64,000 nt of DNA from assembly GCA_041687725.1 (NCBI GenBank), contig JBDNJN010000013.1:1-64000 (forward strand), read 5' to 3'. This DNA comes from Pseudanabaena sp041687725 (GTDB lineage Bacteria; Cyanobacteriota; Cyanobacteriia; Pseudanabaenales; Pseudanabaenaceae). Below the pieces are notes generated by a model. That model searched no databases and was not told where the DNA came from. It saw only the letters and a program-made list of their open reading frames with translations. The position numbers and the translations under genes were made by a program. Positions 8,482 through 18,288 of the stretch are shown piece after piece (position 1 is the first letter of the stretch; each line of letters starts with the position of its first letter).

Positions 8482-10206
8482 ATGAACTTAGGTAATGTGA
8501 CTTTTGGAATCGCGCAACTTAATCCCGTAATTGGGGATTTGGTCGGTAACTGCGATCGCCTACTATCCGCAGTCCAAAAACTTGCCGATCAAGGTGTGCA
8601 ATTAGTTCTCACGCCTGAACTATCACTTTGTGGCTATCCGCCCCGCGACTTGTTGATGAATCATCAATTTGTGCGGGATATGCAAACAGCGATCGCCGAT
8701 CTTGCATGTAAACTTCCCCATGATGTCGCGGTATTAGTGGGGACTATTTCCATAAATCCTAACGCGAGTCAAGCAGGGGGCAAGCCATTATTTAACAGTG
8801 CGGCACTGTTGCAAGGTGGTAAGATTCAGCAAATTTTTCATAAGCGGTTGCTGCCAACCTATGACGTATTTGATGAAGATCGTTATTTTGCAGTGGGGAA
8901 TGGCAGTCAAGTTTTTACGCTAAGTTTAAAAGATGGGGCATCGTTGCGGGTGGGCGTGACCATTTGTGAAGATATTTGGAATGACGAAAATTTTTGGGGG
9001 AAACGTAGTTATGCCGATGATCCTGTTGCGGAACTAGCCGCAAATCATGAATTAGATTTACTGATCAATTTATCAGCTTCACCCTATGCCGTTAATAAAC
9101 ATGCTTTACGCAAGGCGATGTTGAGTCATAGTGCGATCGTGCATAATTTACCCGTGATTTATGCCAATCAGGTGGGCGCAAATGATGATCTGATTTTTGA
9201 TGGGCGTAGTATGGCTATTAATCGCAAGGGCATGATAATTTCCCGTGGCAAGGGATTTGAAGAAGATTTATTAGTAATTAATTTTGAAGAATCAGCACTA
9301 AGCGCTCAGTCTCCAGAATATGAAACTGATGATGCAGAAATTTTTGCGGCGCTCGTCCTTGGGGTGCGCGACTATGTGCAGAAATGTCGATTTCGTGAAG
9401 TCATAATTGGTTTGAGTGGTGGCATTGATTCGGCTTTAGTAGCCGCGATCGCCACAGAAGCGGTCGGTAAAGAGAATGTATTAGGTGTGCTGATGCCTTC
9501 ACCTTATAGTTCCGCACATTCGATTAGTGATGCGATCGCCCTAGCTCATAATTTAGAAATCTCGACACAGACAATTCCGATTCAACCGATGATGACCACT
9601 TTTGATAGTAGTCTCGCGCATCTATTTGCTAATAGAAATAGTGATGTGACTGAGGAGAATCTGCAATCACGCATTCGGGGAAGCTTGCTGATGGCAATCT
9701 CTAATAAGTTTGGACATTTACTGCTCTCGACAGGCAACAAATCAGAACTATCTATCGGTTACTGTACTCTCTACGGTGATATGAATGGCGGACTAGCGGC
9801 GATCGCGGATGTGCCGAAAACGCGAGTATTCTCTATTTGTGAATGGCTAAATCGTACAAGTTCCAATTTATCCATTAAGCAAGGACTTCGGGAAGTAATT
9901 CCCGTAAATATTATCACCAAGCCTCCCAGTGCCGAACTCAAGCCCGATCAACTCGATCAAGATTCGCTCCCTCCTTACGATATTCTCGATGATATTTTGG
10001 AAAAGCTGATTCATCAACATCTCTCTGCCCCTGAAATTATCGCAACAGGACATGATCAGGCGATCGTCGATCGCGTACTCCGTCTAGTCAAAATCGCCGA
10101 ATTTAAGCGCCGTCAATCTGCACCTGGTTTGAAGATTACTAATCGCGCTTTTGGTTCTGGTTGGAGAATGCCGATCGCTAGCAAAGTTACGGGCACTGGT
10201 CTTTAA
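8482..10206 (+). CDS. nadE: Glutamine-dependent NAD+ synthetase
   Basis: Catalyses the last step of NAD+ synthesis, amidating deamido-NAD+ with ammonia released from glutamine. At 574 residues it is the two-domain form: an N-terminal nitrilase-like glutaminase (TPELSLCGYPPRDLL, FHKRLLPTYDVFDE, VGVTICEDIW giving the E-K-C triad) and a C-terminal synthetase with the ATP pyrophosphatase loop GLSGGIDSALVAAIA. The segment LLSTGNKSELSIGYCTLYGD is also characteristic. It starts 6 bp after the CPP1-like gene, suggesting an operon. Confidence 0.97.
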   Translation: MNLGNVTFGIAQLNPVIGDLVGNCDRLLSAVQKLADQGVQLVLTPELSLCGYPPRDLLMNHQFVRDMQTAIADLACKLPHDVAVLVGTISINPNASQAGGKPLFNSAALLQGGKIQQIFHKRLLPTYDVFDEDRYFAVGNGSQVFTLSLKDGASLRVGVTICEDIWNDENFWGKRSYADDPVAELAANHELDLLINLSASPYAVNKHALRKAMLSHSAIVHNLPVIYANQVGANDDLIFDGRSMAINRKGMIISRGKGFEEDLLVINFEESALSAQSPEYETDDAEIFAALVLGVRDYVQKCRFREVIIGLSGGIDSALVAAIATEAVGKENVLGVLMPSPYSSAHSISDAIALAHNLEISTQTIPIQPMMTTFDSSLAHLFANRNSDVTEENLQSRIRGSLLMAISNKFGHLLLSTGNKSELSIGYCTLYGDMNGGLAAIADVPKTRVFSICEWLNRTSSNLSIKQGLREVIPVNIITKPPSAELKPDQLDQDSLPPYDILDDILEKLIHQHLSAPEIIATGHDQAIVDRVLRLVKIAEFKRRQSAPGLKITNRAFGSGWRMPIASKVTGTGL

Positions 10207-10331
10207 GTGGGTGATAGATGGCTAAAGCTATATGCAGAAAGGATTTCGGAGATATTGCAAATAATCCTGTAAACCTTTGTCTGATAAGGCTTTGTACTTC
10301 TCGTCACCCGTTAACAAGCCAGTGCCAGTTT

Positions 10332-12182
10332 CTACGCTGCCTTTACTTGAGATAGCAAATCGGTGAGAAAATCACCTTCGATCACTTCGGTTTCCAGCAA
10401 TTTCTCGGAAATTGACTCTAGCAAATTGCGATTAGCATTGAGAATTGCTAGCGCTTTCGTATGGGCATTCTCAACAATCGTTTTGATTTCTTTGTCGATC
10501 GCTTCCGAAGTAGCAGGGCTGACATTGCGAGCCATTTCCATACCACCGAGGAATTGATTTTGTTGCTTTTGGTAAGCCAGAGGTCCCAAAACTTCGCTCA
10601 TACCGTAGCTAGTGACCATTTTATCCGCGAGGTCAGTAGCCCGTTGAAGATCGTTGGATGCGCCTGTAGTAATGCTGCCGAAGATAATTTCTTCCGCCGA
10701 TCGCCCACCGAGGAGAGTAGCAATTTGGGCTTCGATTTCTTCTTTGCTCAACAAAAAGCGATCTTCGGTTGGTAGTTGCAAGGTGTAGCCTAGAGCAGAC
10801 ATACCGCGAGGTACGATGGAGATTTTTTCAACTTTGCCGCTACTAGAATTGAGCGCTCCGACTAGAGCATGACCAACTTCGTGATAGGCGACAATCCGTT
10901 TTTCATTCTCATTGAGAACGCGGCTCTTCTTCTCTAAACCAGCAACAACCCGTTCAACGGCTTCAGCAAAGTCTTCAAGCAGGACGGTTTCGCGTCCGAC
11001 ACGGGCAGCGAGGAGGGCGGCTTCATTGACGAGGTTGGCTAAGTCTGCCCCTGCAAAACCTGAAGTGCGCGTGGCGATCGTCTCTAGGTCAACACTCTTG
11101 TCGAGAGTGACTTTCGCAGCATGGATTTTGAGAATTGCCAAGCGTCCGCTCTTGTCGGGGCGATCGACTAATACTTGGCGATCGAAACGACCTGGACGTA
11201 GTAATGCTTGGTCAAGGGTTTCAGGACGATTGGTTGCCGCGAGAACGATTACTGTGGTTCCATCAACACCAAAGCCATCCATTTCTGTTAACAATTGGTT
11301 GAGAGTTTGTTCGCGTTCATCATTACCGCCATACATACCCCCGCTAGAACGAGCTTTCCCGATCGCATCTAGTTCATCAATAAAGATGATACAGGGGGAT
11401 TGTTTTTTGGCTTGCTCAAATAAATCGCGGACTCGCGAAGAACCGACACCAACAAAGAGTTCTACAAATTCAGAACCAGAGATACTGAAGAAGGGAACAC
11501 CTGCTTCACCTGCGACTGCCTTGGCTAGAAGAGTTTTACCAGTACCAGGAGGACCAACTAGCAATACACCTTTAGGAATTCTTGCACCAATTTTGGTATA
11601 TTTTTCAGGAGTTTTTAGGAATTGCACAATTTCTTGAAGTTCTTGCTTCGCTTCATCCACACCAGCGACATCGGCAAACATGGTTTTGGCAGCTTCACCT
11701 CCGACATAAACCTTAGCTTTGCTTTTGCCAATTTGCAATCCGCCCTGTGCGCCGCCAGCACCATTACGGTTGAAGAGTTGGAAGATACCGACAAAGATTA
11801 ATGGGGGAATTACCCAGCTAAGTAATGTACCGATCCAGCCTGCTTTCTGCACAGGTGCGGCGGCAAACTCAACACCACTTTTTTCCAGACGCTCAGGTAG
11901 ATTCAAGTCAAAAATTGGGGTGGTGGAAATCACATCTCCTTGAATTTCAGGGCTGATACCCTTGAGTTGGTAGGTGATCTGATCTTGTCCAATATATACC
12001 CGCGCTACATGCCCTTCTTCGACTTCATGCACAAATAGGCTATAGGGAACGCGCGAGACAGGCGGAGCAAATAGGTTTGGTAAAAAGATATTGATAATTA
12101 GTAATCCTGCGCCAACTATCAATAGGACATTGCCAATCAAACGGGAGCGCGATCGCTTGGGATCTTCTTTTTTAATAGCCAT
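10332..12182 (-). CDS. ftsH: ATP-dependent zinc metalloprotease FtsH (FtsH4-type)
   Basis: Membrane-bound AAA+ protease for membrane-protein quality control. It has 616 residues with two N-terminal membrane helices (about 15-35 and 118-138) around a lumenal or periplasmic domain. The AAA module has Walker A GPPGTGKT, Walker B IIFIDELDAIG and the SRH segment NRPETLDQALLRPGRFDR. The protease site is HEVGH, not the commoner HEAGH, which as recalled is typical of the cyanobacterial FtsH4 subgroup. EVIEGDFLTDLLSQV at the C-terminus fits the same group. It appears monocistronic. Confidence 0.93.
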   Translation of the reverse strand: MAIKKEDPKRSRSRLIGNVLLIVGAGLLIINIFLPNLFAPPVSRVPYSLFVHEVEEGHVARVYIGQDQITYQLKGISPEIQGDVISTTPIFDLNLPERLEKSGVEFAAAPVQKAGWIGTLLSWVIPPLIFVGIFQLFNRNGAGGAQGGLQIGKSKAKVYVGGEAAKTMFADVAGVDEAKQELQEIVQFLKTPEKYTKIGARIPKGVLLVGPPGTGKTLLAKAVAGEAGVPFFSISGSEFVELFVGVGSSRVRDLFEQAKKQSPCIIFIDELDAIGKARSSGGMYGGNDEREQTLNQLLTEMDGFGVDGTTVIVLAATNRPETLDQALLRPGRFDRQVLVDRPDKSGRLAILKIHAAKVTLDKSVDLETIATRTSGFAGADLANLVNEAALLAARVGRETVLLEDFAEAVERVVAGLEKKSRVLNENEKRIVAYHEVGHALVGALNSSSGKVEKISIVPRGMSALGYTLQLPTEDRFLLSKEEIEAQIATLLGGRSAEEIIFGSITTGASNDLQRATDLADKMVTSYGMSEVLGPLAYQKQQNQFLGGMEMARNVSPATSEAIDKEIKTIVENAHTKALAILNANRNLLESISEKLLETEVIEGDFLTDLLSQVKAA

Positions 12183-12310
12183 TTTTTAAACTTGCGATTT
12201 GCAAATTACAATTTATTACTAAAGTCATTATAGAAACGATGGTTTACGGGCGCTAGACTGCAAACGTAGGGATAGCCGTATGTATCGCTAGGAAGAGCCA
12301 AAGCAAGAAA

Positions 12311-12350
12311 AACAAAAAGCTGTGGCGCACGCGCCACAGCTTTTTGGGTT
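12311..12350 (-). terminator. Palindrome acting as terminator of the cyclase gene
   Basis: AAAAAGCTGTGGCGC ACGC GCCACAGCTTTTT forms a long stem just past the stop of the adenylate cyclase gene. On the minus strand it ends in a T tail. It also has the ACAAAAA/TTTTTGGGTTT ends and GGCGCxxGCGCC core of the dispersed palindrome family. Confidence 0.8.
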
Positions 12351-12358
12351 TTGCCGAC

Positions 12359-14149
12359 CTAAGGCTTCCGATCAAGCAGCATATAGGTATCCATTTCACC
12401 TCTTCCTTTGATAAATATTTTGCCGCGATGCCAGAAAGAATATTTATGCTTGAGTAGATCATAGGTAGCCTGCGTGACTTGAGTGCCTCCAGCTAAACCG
12501 TGGGATTCCATCCGACTGGCGACATTGACAGCATCACCCCAGAGATCGTAAATAAATTTGCGGATGCCAATCACACCTGCTACGACTGCACCTGTATTGA
12601 TCCCAATTCGTAAACGGAAATTAGTGTTGTCTGCTCGTTTAAAGTTGACAATTGATTTTTGCATCGCGATCGCCATTTCCGCGATCGCTTCTGCATGATC
12701 GGGGCGAGAGGTGGGTAATCCGCCAACTACCATATAGGCATCACCAATTGTTTTGATTTTTTCTAACCCAAACTGATCGGCAAGCAGATCAAAAGAAGAA
12801 AAAATTTCATTCAGCATTGTCACTAATTCAGTGGGAGGCACTTGAGTCGAGAGCGCCGTGAAGTCTACAATATCCGCAAATAATATTGAGACATTTTCTG
12901 ATCTTGAGGCGATCGTATTATTACTGAGCTTCAGTTGACGCACGATCTCCTTCGGCAAAATATTTAGCAATAAATTTTCAGCCTTTTCTTGCTCGATTTT
13001 GAGGGCTTGTTCTACTTTCTTCCGTTCGGTAATATCTTGAACGAGTCCTTCATAAGAAATAAAGTTTCCTTGTTGATCATAGTTAGCTCTCGCGTTAATC
13101 AAAATCCAAATAATGCTGCGATCGCTTTTATAAACTAAAGCTTCAAAGCTAGTAACTGAGCCATTAGTTTTAATTTGATGCAGAAAATCATCATAACAAT
13201 CAGATTCTGTAAATAGACGATAGGGATCTGAGGCAACCTCAGTCATTAGCTCGGTCGGGGTTAGATAGCCATAAATATTAGCTAGCGCAGGATTAGCGTT
13301 GGTATAACAACCATTCGTTGTGGCTTGAAAGATGCCCTCGATCGCATGTTCAAAAATACTGCGATATTTTTCTTCGGCTTGGCGCAGGGATTCCTCAATT
13401 TGCTTTTGGTGACTGATATCAATGATCACACCATCCCAAACCGTATCACCGTTTTCATGTCGATAAGGTTGAGAAATAATTCGTACCCATTTAACTTTCT
13501 TAAATAAGCTAGAAACACGATATTCATGCTCGAAGGTCATCAGTGCTTCGGCAGATTTTCGCACGATTTCATTCAGTTCGGCGCGGTCTTCGGGATGAGC
13601 CATATCAAATACCCATTCCAGATACTCGGCAAACTCTTCGACAGATATGCCAAAAATCTCTTGAGTGCGCGGACTAATATAGGGCATCGAGACTGCACCA
13701 TCGGGATGTAACACCGCACGATAGACGACTCCTGGCACATTGTCGGCGATCGCCGAAAAGCGTTGCTGACTTTCTCGTAACAACATTTCTGCTTGCTGGC
13801 GATCGGCTGCTTCATTTTGTAAGCATTTGATCGTTTTTTGTAATTGGAGCGTGCGGTGTTCAATGCGCTGCTCTAATAATTCATTTGCTTCACGCAACGC
13901 CGCTTCCACATTGAGCAAATCTGCCTGTGTATTGAGCAAACGCTGATTTGCTTTAAAAAGCTTCGACATGACGGCACGGGTAATCGCAGGAGCAAGTTGG
14001 TGAAGACCTTTACCCTGTCGTTGTCCCAACAATTTGGCGATCGTTGATTCTAGATCCTGAGCATCTTTTTCTAGTTGCCCACTTTGCTGAATATCTTGAG
14101 TAATATCGACAAGTATTTCAGTATTTAAGGACTTAGTTTCTCGATTCAT
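12359..14149 (-). CDS. PAS-domain class III adenylate cyclase
   Basis: Probable cAMP-forming sensor enzyme, 596 residues. The order is an N-terminal coiled coil (about 50-130), a first PAS domain (about 135-255), a second PAS/PAC domain (about 260-385, ending QDITERKKVEQ) and a C-terminal cyclase domain. The metal-binding Asp are in SILFADIVDFT and TIGDAYMVVGG. The Lys of LEKIKTIGDAY and the Asp of FIYDLWGDAVNVASRME point to adenylate rather than guanylate specificity; Asn and Arg of the same motif are the transition-state residues. No membrane helix. Its ATG coincides with the edge of mobile element copy B. Confidence 0.9.
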   Translation of the reverse strand: MNRETKSLNTEILVDITQDIQQSGQLEKDAQDLESTIAKLLGQRQGKGLHQLAPAITRAVMSKLFKANQRLLNTQADLLNVEAALREANELLEQRIEHRTLQLQKTIKCLQNEAADRQQAEMLLRESQQRFSAIADNVPGVVYRAVLHPDGAVSMPYISPRTQEIFGISVEEFAEYLEWVFDMAHPEDRAELNEIVRKSAEALMTFEHEYRVSSLFKKVKWVRIISQPYRHENGDTVWDGVIIDISHQKQIEESLRQAEEKYRSIFEHAIEGIFQATTNGCYTNANPALANIYGYLTPTELMTEVASDPYRLFTESDCYDDFLHQIKTNGSVTSFEALVYKSDRSIIWILINARANYDQQGNFISYEGLVQDITERKKVEQALKIEQEKAENLLLNILPKEIVRQLKLSNNTIASRSENVSILFADIVDFTALSTQVPPTELVTMLNEIFSSFDLLADQFGLEKIKTIGDAYMVVGGLPTSRPDHAEAIAEMAIAMQKSIVNFKRADNTNFRLRIGINTGAVVAGVIGIRKFIYDLWGDAVNVASRMESHGLAGGTQVTQATYDLLKHKYSFWHRGKIFIKGRGEMDTYMLLDRKP

Positions 14150-14472
14150 AGAACCTCACGATACGCGGGAAACTCAGTCGCTTCAGCGCTGAGAGGGAAG
14201 CGAACGAGGGAATTTATTCCCTTTAGTCTTTTTGATTGATTCATATAATTGTCGTTTTAGGACGGCTTTGTGTTAGAATAGTGAAACTAGGAGCGATAAC
14301 CAAGCTTTTAGCAAACAAAATAACTTTTAAAAACCGCAGGGCTTGCGGGGTTAGTCTGTGGAGCGAACGTAAGACCTGATAGAGATTCCTCTAAAGGGCT
14401 GTTGCTATGAAGCAGAAAATCTAAGAAGTGATTCTTGGAATCTCAGTGGCTTCAGCCCTGAGAGCATGTCAA
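14150..14472 (+). mobile_element. 323-bp non-coding element, copy B (inverted relative to copy A)
   Basis: It matches the reverse complement of 7532-7854 with only two differences (14218-region A for C equivalent, and T for C near 14342). The left end directly follows TCAT at 14146-14149, which is the complement of the start ATG of the cyclase gene plus one base. The right end is CTGAGAGCATGTCAA at 14458-14472. The last roughly 130 bases can fold into several hairpins, as TnpB-associated guide RNAs do. No tnpA or tnpB is present, so movement would require enzymes acting in trans. Confidence 0.8.
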
Positions 14473-14539
14473 GGTTGGCGATGCTCCCTAACTTAACCTA
14501 ATATTTTTTAATAAAAAATATTCATAAAAAATGCTCAAC

Positions 14540-14640
14540 GATGTAGCTTACAGCCCAGACAGTTTTTTGAAAGTGCCGCTTGTCGGCACTTTCAAAAAAT
14601 TATCTGAGTTCTATGGCAGCGCTTTACGCTGTAATTTTAA
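14540..14640. repeat. Dispersed repeat of about 110 bp, diverged reversed copy
   Basis: TTTTTTGAAAGTGCCGC TTGT CGGCACTTTCAAAAAA forms a long stem, followed by GGCAGCGCTTTACGCTGTAA. Read on the minus strand, the order of blocks (ACAGCGTAAAGCGCTGCCAT, then the GAAAGTGC palindrome) is that of the repeat at 3186-3292. The remainder of 14473-14802 is AT-rich with no recognised gene. Confidence 0.6.
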
Positions 14641-14802
14641 ACAAGCAATGAATTTAAGTCAGAACAACAAAATATATCATTTAAATTTAACGTAAAGTGT
14701 CTCCAGATATATTCCGCGAAATGGCTCAAAAACTAGATGCCACGATCTCTAAAAGCAATAATTTAGACTGAGCTTAGTTTACTAATTTAAAAAATAAAAA
14801 AA

Positions 14803-17205
14803 TTAGCGATCGCGATCGCGTGCCGTATCAAACAAAGGATTTGGCAAAACATAACACATAGTATTAGCAATAGACTGATGTAAAGATGACAAAATTTCAG
14901 CCCTAGCCGTATCTAAACGATTCAAGTCCAGACCTAGACAATCATGTAAATTCAGATTTGGAAATCGATTTTGTAGCCAATTAATTTCGGCGATCGCCGA
15001 TTTAGTAATAATTAAAATCGGCAAATTTGGTAGCAAATCTAACTGACTAATTTCTTCGAGATACTTCAACAAAAACTGATTGTCACCATCAAGCAAAAAT
15101 AAATCTGGCTGCCAAATTTTGGACAATATATCGCATTGAGTCAAATCCTCCGCTTCTAGAAGACAGTGACCAAGATCTTGAAGCAACTCAATTACAGGAT
15201 CTTCGAGGTTTTGATCCAAGTATAAGAATTTAAGTGATTTGGGGAGAGCCGCATCGTCAGAGAGAAAAGCAGTAAGCTCCTCTATTTTAATCGGCTTAAG
15301 TAAAATCCCATCAGCCTGATGCATACTAATTTTTGGTTCATCTGGTCGCTTCATCATCACTACCCGAAGATGCTGCGTTATCGCGTCACCTTTGAGTAAG
15401 GCTAAAACATCCCATCCCGACAATATCGGCACATGTGGACTCAATAAAATTAAACGTGGCTGCAACTGTCTTGCTTTTTCTAGGGCTTCAGGTCCCGATC
15501 GCGCAACTACCATCTGATAATCTAAATCTGTCAGAGTATTTTTTAGCCAATCGACTAACTCAGTAGAAGTCTCAACGATCAATACTAATCGGCTAGAGAT
15601 GCCATCAGTACGTTGATCGATTTGCTCAGCTTGAGCGGAATTCATCGCCTCAGGTGGCAACAAAATCGTAAACTGACTGCCCACATCCACCTGCGAGACA
15701 AACGTAATATCACCGCCATGCAAACGAGCTAAATGTCTAGTTAACGACAAACTTGATCCAGTACCTTCAAAGCGTCGAGTCATCACATTTTCGACCTGTT
15801 GAAATTTTTGAAATAATAGATTTTGTTTTGCTTCAGGAATACCAATTCCTTGATCCCAAACCGTGATCGCGAGCCAACCTTTCCACCAACGCACCGTAAT
15901 TCCAATTTTGGGGGATATAGTCGGCAGATCGTCTACTAATTCTGATGGCAAAAAACTAAATTTAAAGGCGTTGGAAAGCAAATTTACGAGCATTTGTTGC
16001 AATCTAGTTTCATCGGCATAAATTGTCTGCACCGTCGCCTCGATATCTAGATCAATATGCAATTCCCAACCTTCCTCAAAGGTATAGTTGCGGAAAATCG
16101 CGGAATCCTGTCGAACTAATTTCTTAACTTGCTCAATGCTTTTTTGACAAATATCTTTAACCGAAACAGTCTCAGCATATATTTCTAGCTGCCCCGATTC
16201 GGCTTTAGTAAGGTCAAAAATAACATCAATAATTGCGACTAATTGCCTGCCACTTTGATGGATCATTTTTACATATCGACTTTGGCGATCATTCAGTTCC
16301 CCAAAAGTGTTATTACTCAGCAAATTGGAAATGCCAATTACTGCGGTTAATGGCGTTTTTAATTCATGATTGATACAGGTTAAAAATTCATCTTTGATCC
16401 GACTCAATCCTGATAGTTCTTGAGCAAGATTTTTTTGGGCGGTGATGTCGTAGGCGATCGCGAGGTTTATTCCTTGCAAACTGCCCTCTAAAGGCACACT
16501 AACTATTTGCCAAGTAAAAGATGCACCATCGGTAGTGCAGAACTGATAGGTCACTGGCAACTTCGGTTGCGATAATTGCGTGAAATCCTCACTAGTCTTA
16601 AAGTTACTGGTGTAATCTGCTGTCTGTAATGATTCAGGGCCAGAAATAGCAGGTGAGCTGTCATCAAGACTATTACGCCATGCGGAGTTCATACCCACGA
16701 TCGCTCCTTCGCGATCGCTAACCATTATAGGCAGAGGCAATTGATCGATCAGGGGCAGTAAAAGCGAAGTTATGGTTGGGCATTGGCTTTGCTCAGTTTG
16801 CACCAGCGATCGCAATAATTTTGAGACCTCCAATAGCGCCGTAAACCGACCATAACGATCTACTAAAGCCCAAGTTTCGGCTGAATGCTGATATTGGGAA
16901 ATTCTTTCCAAAAAATCATCAACGGGCATCGCGCTCGAAATCGCGGGTAACGGCTCAAGAACGATATCTTCTAAAGCGATCGATGGCGCAATAAACGAAA
17001 AGTTATCTGACTGAGATTGCCAATTTAATAAACACCGCGCATTAAACAACCCTTGTGGTAGATAATTTCGATCCAGTACCACAACATTAGACCATCCTTT
17101 TTTAATCAGCCTTAACGCCTCAGAGGTATCAGCGGGCAATCGACAAATTGCGACAATCGATTGCCCATATGTTTCTAAAGACTGATTTAACATGAGGGAA
17201 TCCAT
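14803..17205 (-). CDS. Hybrid sensor histidine kinase with CBS-like, PAS and receiver domains
   Basis: Soluble 800-residue kinase. The N-terminus (about 1-135) resembles a CBS pair, followed by a PAS domain (about 150-260), a HisKA domain with NHELKTPL (His near 290), an HATPase domain with N-box LLSNAFKFS, DQGIGIPE and RRFEGTGSSLSL, then two receiver-like domains. The first has LILLSPHVP, where the phospho-accepting Asp is expected, so it is probably inactive; the second, with LFLLDGDNQFL, is also degenerate. It is divergent from kaiA with a 154-bp gap. Whether it takes part in clock output is unknown; it lacks the KaiB-like domain of SasA. Confidence 0.85.
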   Translation of the reverse strand: MDSLMLNQSLETYGQSIVAICRLPADTSEALRLIKKGWSNVVVLDRNYLPQGLFNARCLLNWQSQSDNFSFIAPSIALEDIVLEPLPAISSAMPVDDFLERISQYQHSAETWALVDRYGRFTALLEVSKLLRSLVQTEQSQCPTITSLLLPLIDQLPLPIMVSDREGAIVGMNSAWRNSLDDSSPAISGPESLQTADYTSNFKTSEDFTQLSQPKLPVTYQFCTTDGASFTWQIVSVPLEGSLQGINLAIAYDITAQKNLAQELSGLSRIKDEFLTCINHELKTPLTAVIGISNLLSNNTFGELNDRQSRYVKMIHQSGRQLVAIIDVIFDLTKAESGQLEIYAETVSVKDICQKSIEQVKKLVRQDSAIFRNYTFEEGWELHIDLDIEATVQTIYADETRLQQMLVNLLSNAFKFSFLPSELVDDLPTISPKIGITVRWWKGWLAITVWDQGIGIPEAKQNLLFQKFQQVENVMTRRFEGTGSSLSLTRHLARLHGGDITFVSQVDVGSQFTILLPPEAMNSAQAEQIDQRTDGISSRLVLIVETSTELVDWLKNTLTDLDYQMVVARSGPEALEKARQLQPRLILLSPHVPILSGWDVLALLKGDAITQHLRVVMMKRPDEPKISMHQADGILLKPIKIEELTAFLSDDAALPKSLKFLYLDQNLEDPVIELLQDLGHCLLEAEDLTQCDILSKIWQPDLFLLDGDNQFLLKYLEEISQLDLLPNLPILIITKSAIAEINWLQNRFPNLNLHDCLGLDLNRLDTARAEILSSLHQSIANTMCYVLPNPLFDTARDRDR

Positions 17206-17359
17206 ACACTAAAACCCTTAAGGGTTATTGTTATAAGGCGTAGCTTGCAGCCTATAAATCTTTTTTATAGTACGCTCATCAATTTCACACAATTTCGCTA
17301 CTTAACTGCGAAAATAAACATTAAGATAAATCGCAAGCCATTATAACCACCAATAGACC
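17206..17359. promoter_or_regulatory. Divergent promoter region between the hybrid kinase and kaiA
   Basis: Only 154 bases separate the two divergent genes, so both promoters must lie here. The stretch is AT-rich with a small inverted repeat (ACCCTTAAGGGTT at 17213-17225). No RpaA-type box could be assigned by eye. Confidence 0.5.
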
Positions 17360-18229
17360 GTGCCTGTTTTGCTCAATCTCCAAGTATGCTGTTTGGTCGC
17401 AGAAGCCAATCTCAACCAAACTAAATCTACGCTCGCAAGTTTTTTGCCAGACAATCGTTACACCTTAACAGTCGTTTCTGACTTAGAAATACTTGTAGAT
17501 TTATTAACAAAAACTCAAGATGTCCAAGATTGTCTAATTATATTTAGAGATGCTGAAGCTGTAGTCGGTCATCTTGGTATATCAGACATCTTCATGCCTA
17601 CCATACTAGTCTTAGAAGATCTTTATGAATACAGCGAACAAGCTCATGAACATAGCAAATCAAAAGACTTTTATCGAGCTAGTGTCATTATCAAATTTGA
17701 TCAGCTCCAAAATTTGCCAACCCTTATCGATCAGGCGATCGCTACTTTCATCAGGATTTCTCCACAGGTTAGGCATCAAATATATGTCAATATTCCGCAT
17801 CGCGCCGCTTCCGAATCTTTAAGTGTGCAACAACAGAGACTAGCTGGCAAACTCAATGAGAGGTTGGGGTATCTGGGCGTGTATTACAAACGCGATTCAC
17901 GATTATTTCTCCGCAATCTGTCACCTGAAGACAGAAAAGAGTACATCGGACGCTTAAGAACTATATATCGGTTGATCACCCTAGAGTACTTTGTAGAAAA
18001 AAATGACGATCTAAATCAAAATATCGATGAATTCGTAAATCTATCTTTTTTTGCTGATATTTCTGTATCACAGGTTCTACAAATTCACATGGAATTAATG
18101 GAGGAATTTGCCAAGCAATTAAGGCTAGAAGGTCGAAATGAGGAGATTTTACTAGATTACCGAATTGCGTTAATTGATATGATTGCTCACCTATGTGAGC
18201 TATATCGCCGCTCAATTCCCCGATCCTAA
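17360..18229 (+). CDS. kaiA: Circadian clock protein KaiA
   Basis: KaiA stimulates KaiC autophosphorylation by binding its A-loops. The 289 residues are the full-length form: an N-terminal pseudo-receiver domain (about 1-140, divergent) and the conserved C-terminal four-helix KaiC-binding and dimerisation domain, with RLGYLGVYYKRDSRLFLRNL and ILLDYRIALIDMIAHLCELY. It starts with GTG at 17360; no clear upstream ATG competes. It is the first gene of the kaiABC cluster and lies 59 bp before kaiB. Confidence 0.97.
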   Translation: MPVLLNLQVCCLVAEANLNQTKSTLASFLPDNRYTLTVVSDLEILVDLLTKTQDVQDCLIIFRDAEAVVGHLGISDIFMPTILVLEDLYEYSEQAHEHSKSKDFYRASVIIKFDQLQNLPTLIDQAIATFIRISPQVRHQIYVNIPHRAASESLSVQQQRLAGKLNERLGYLGVYYKRDSRLFLRNLSPEDRKEYIGRLRTIYRLITLEYFVEKNDDLNQNIDEFVNLSFFADISVSQVLQIHMELMEEFAKQLRLEGRNEEILLDYRIALIDMIAHLCELYRRSIPRS

Positions 18230-18288
18230 CCTTCGTTAGAAGTTTAAGAAATTTGTTACAAATAATCCAATCAACCAAAATTAATGAA

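Noticed and set aside
10912..11637. Plus-strand frame of 241 codons within ftsH4
   Set aside because: It is antisense to the conserved AAA domain and is rich in Ser, Arg and Pro, as is typical for shadows of such genes.
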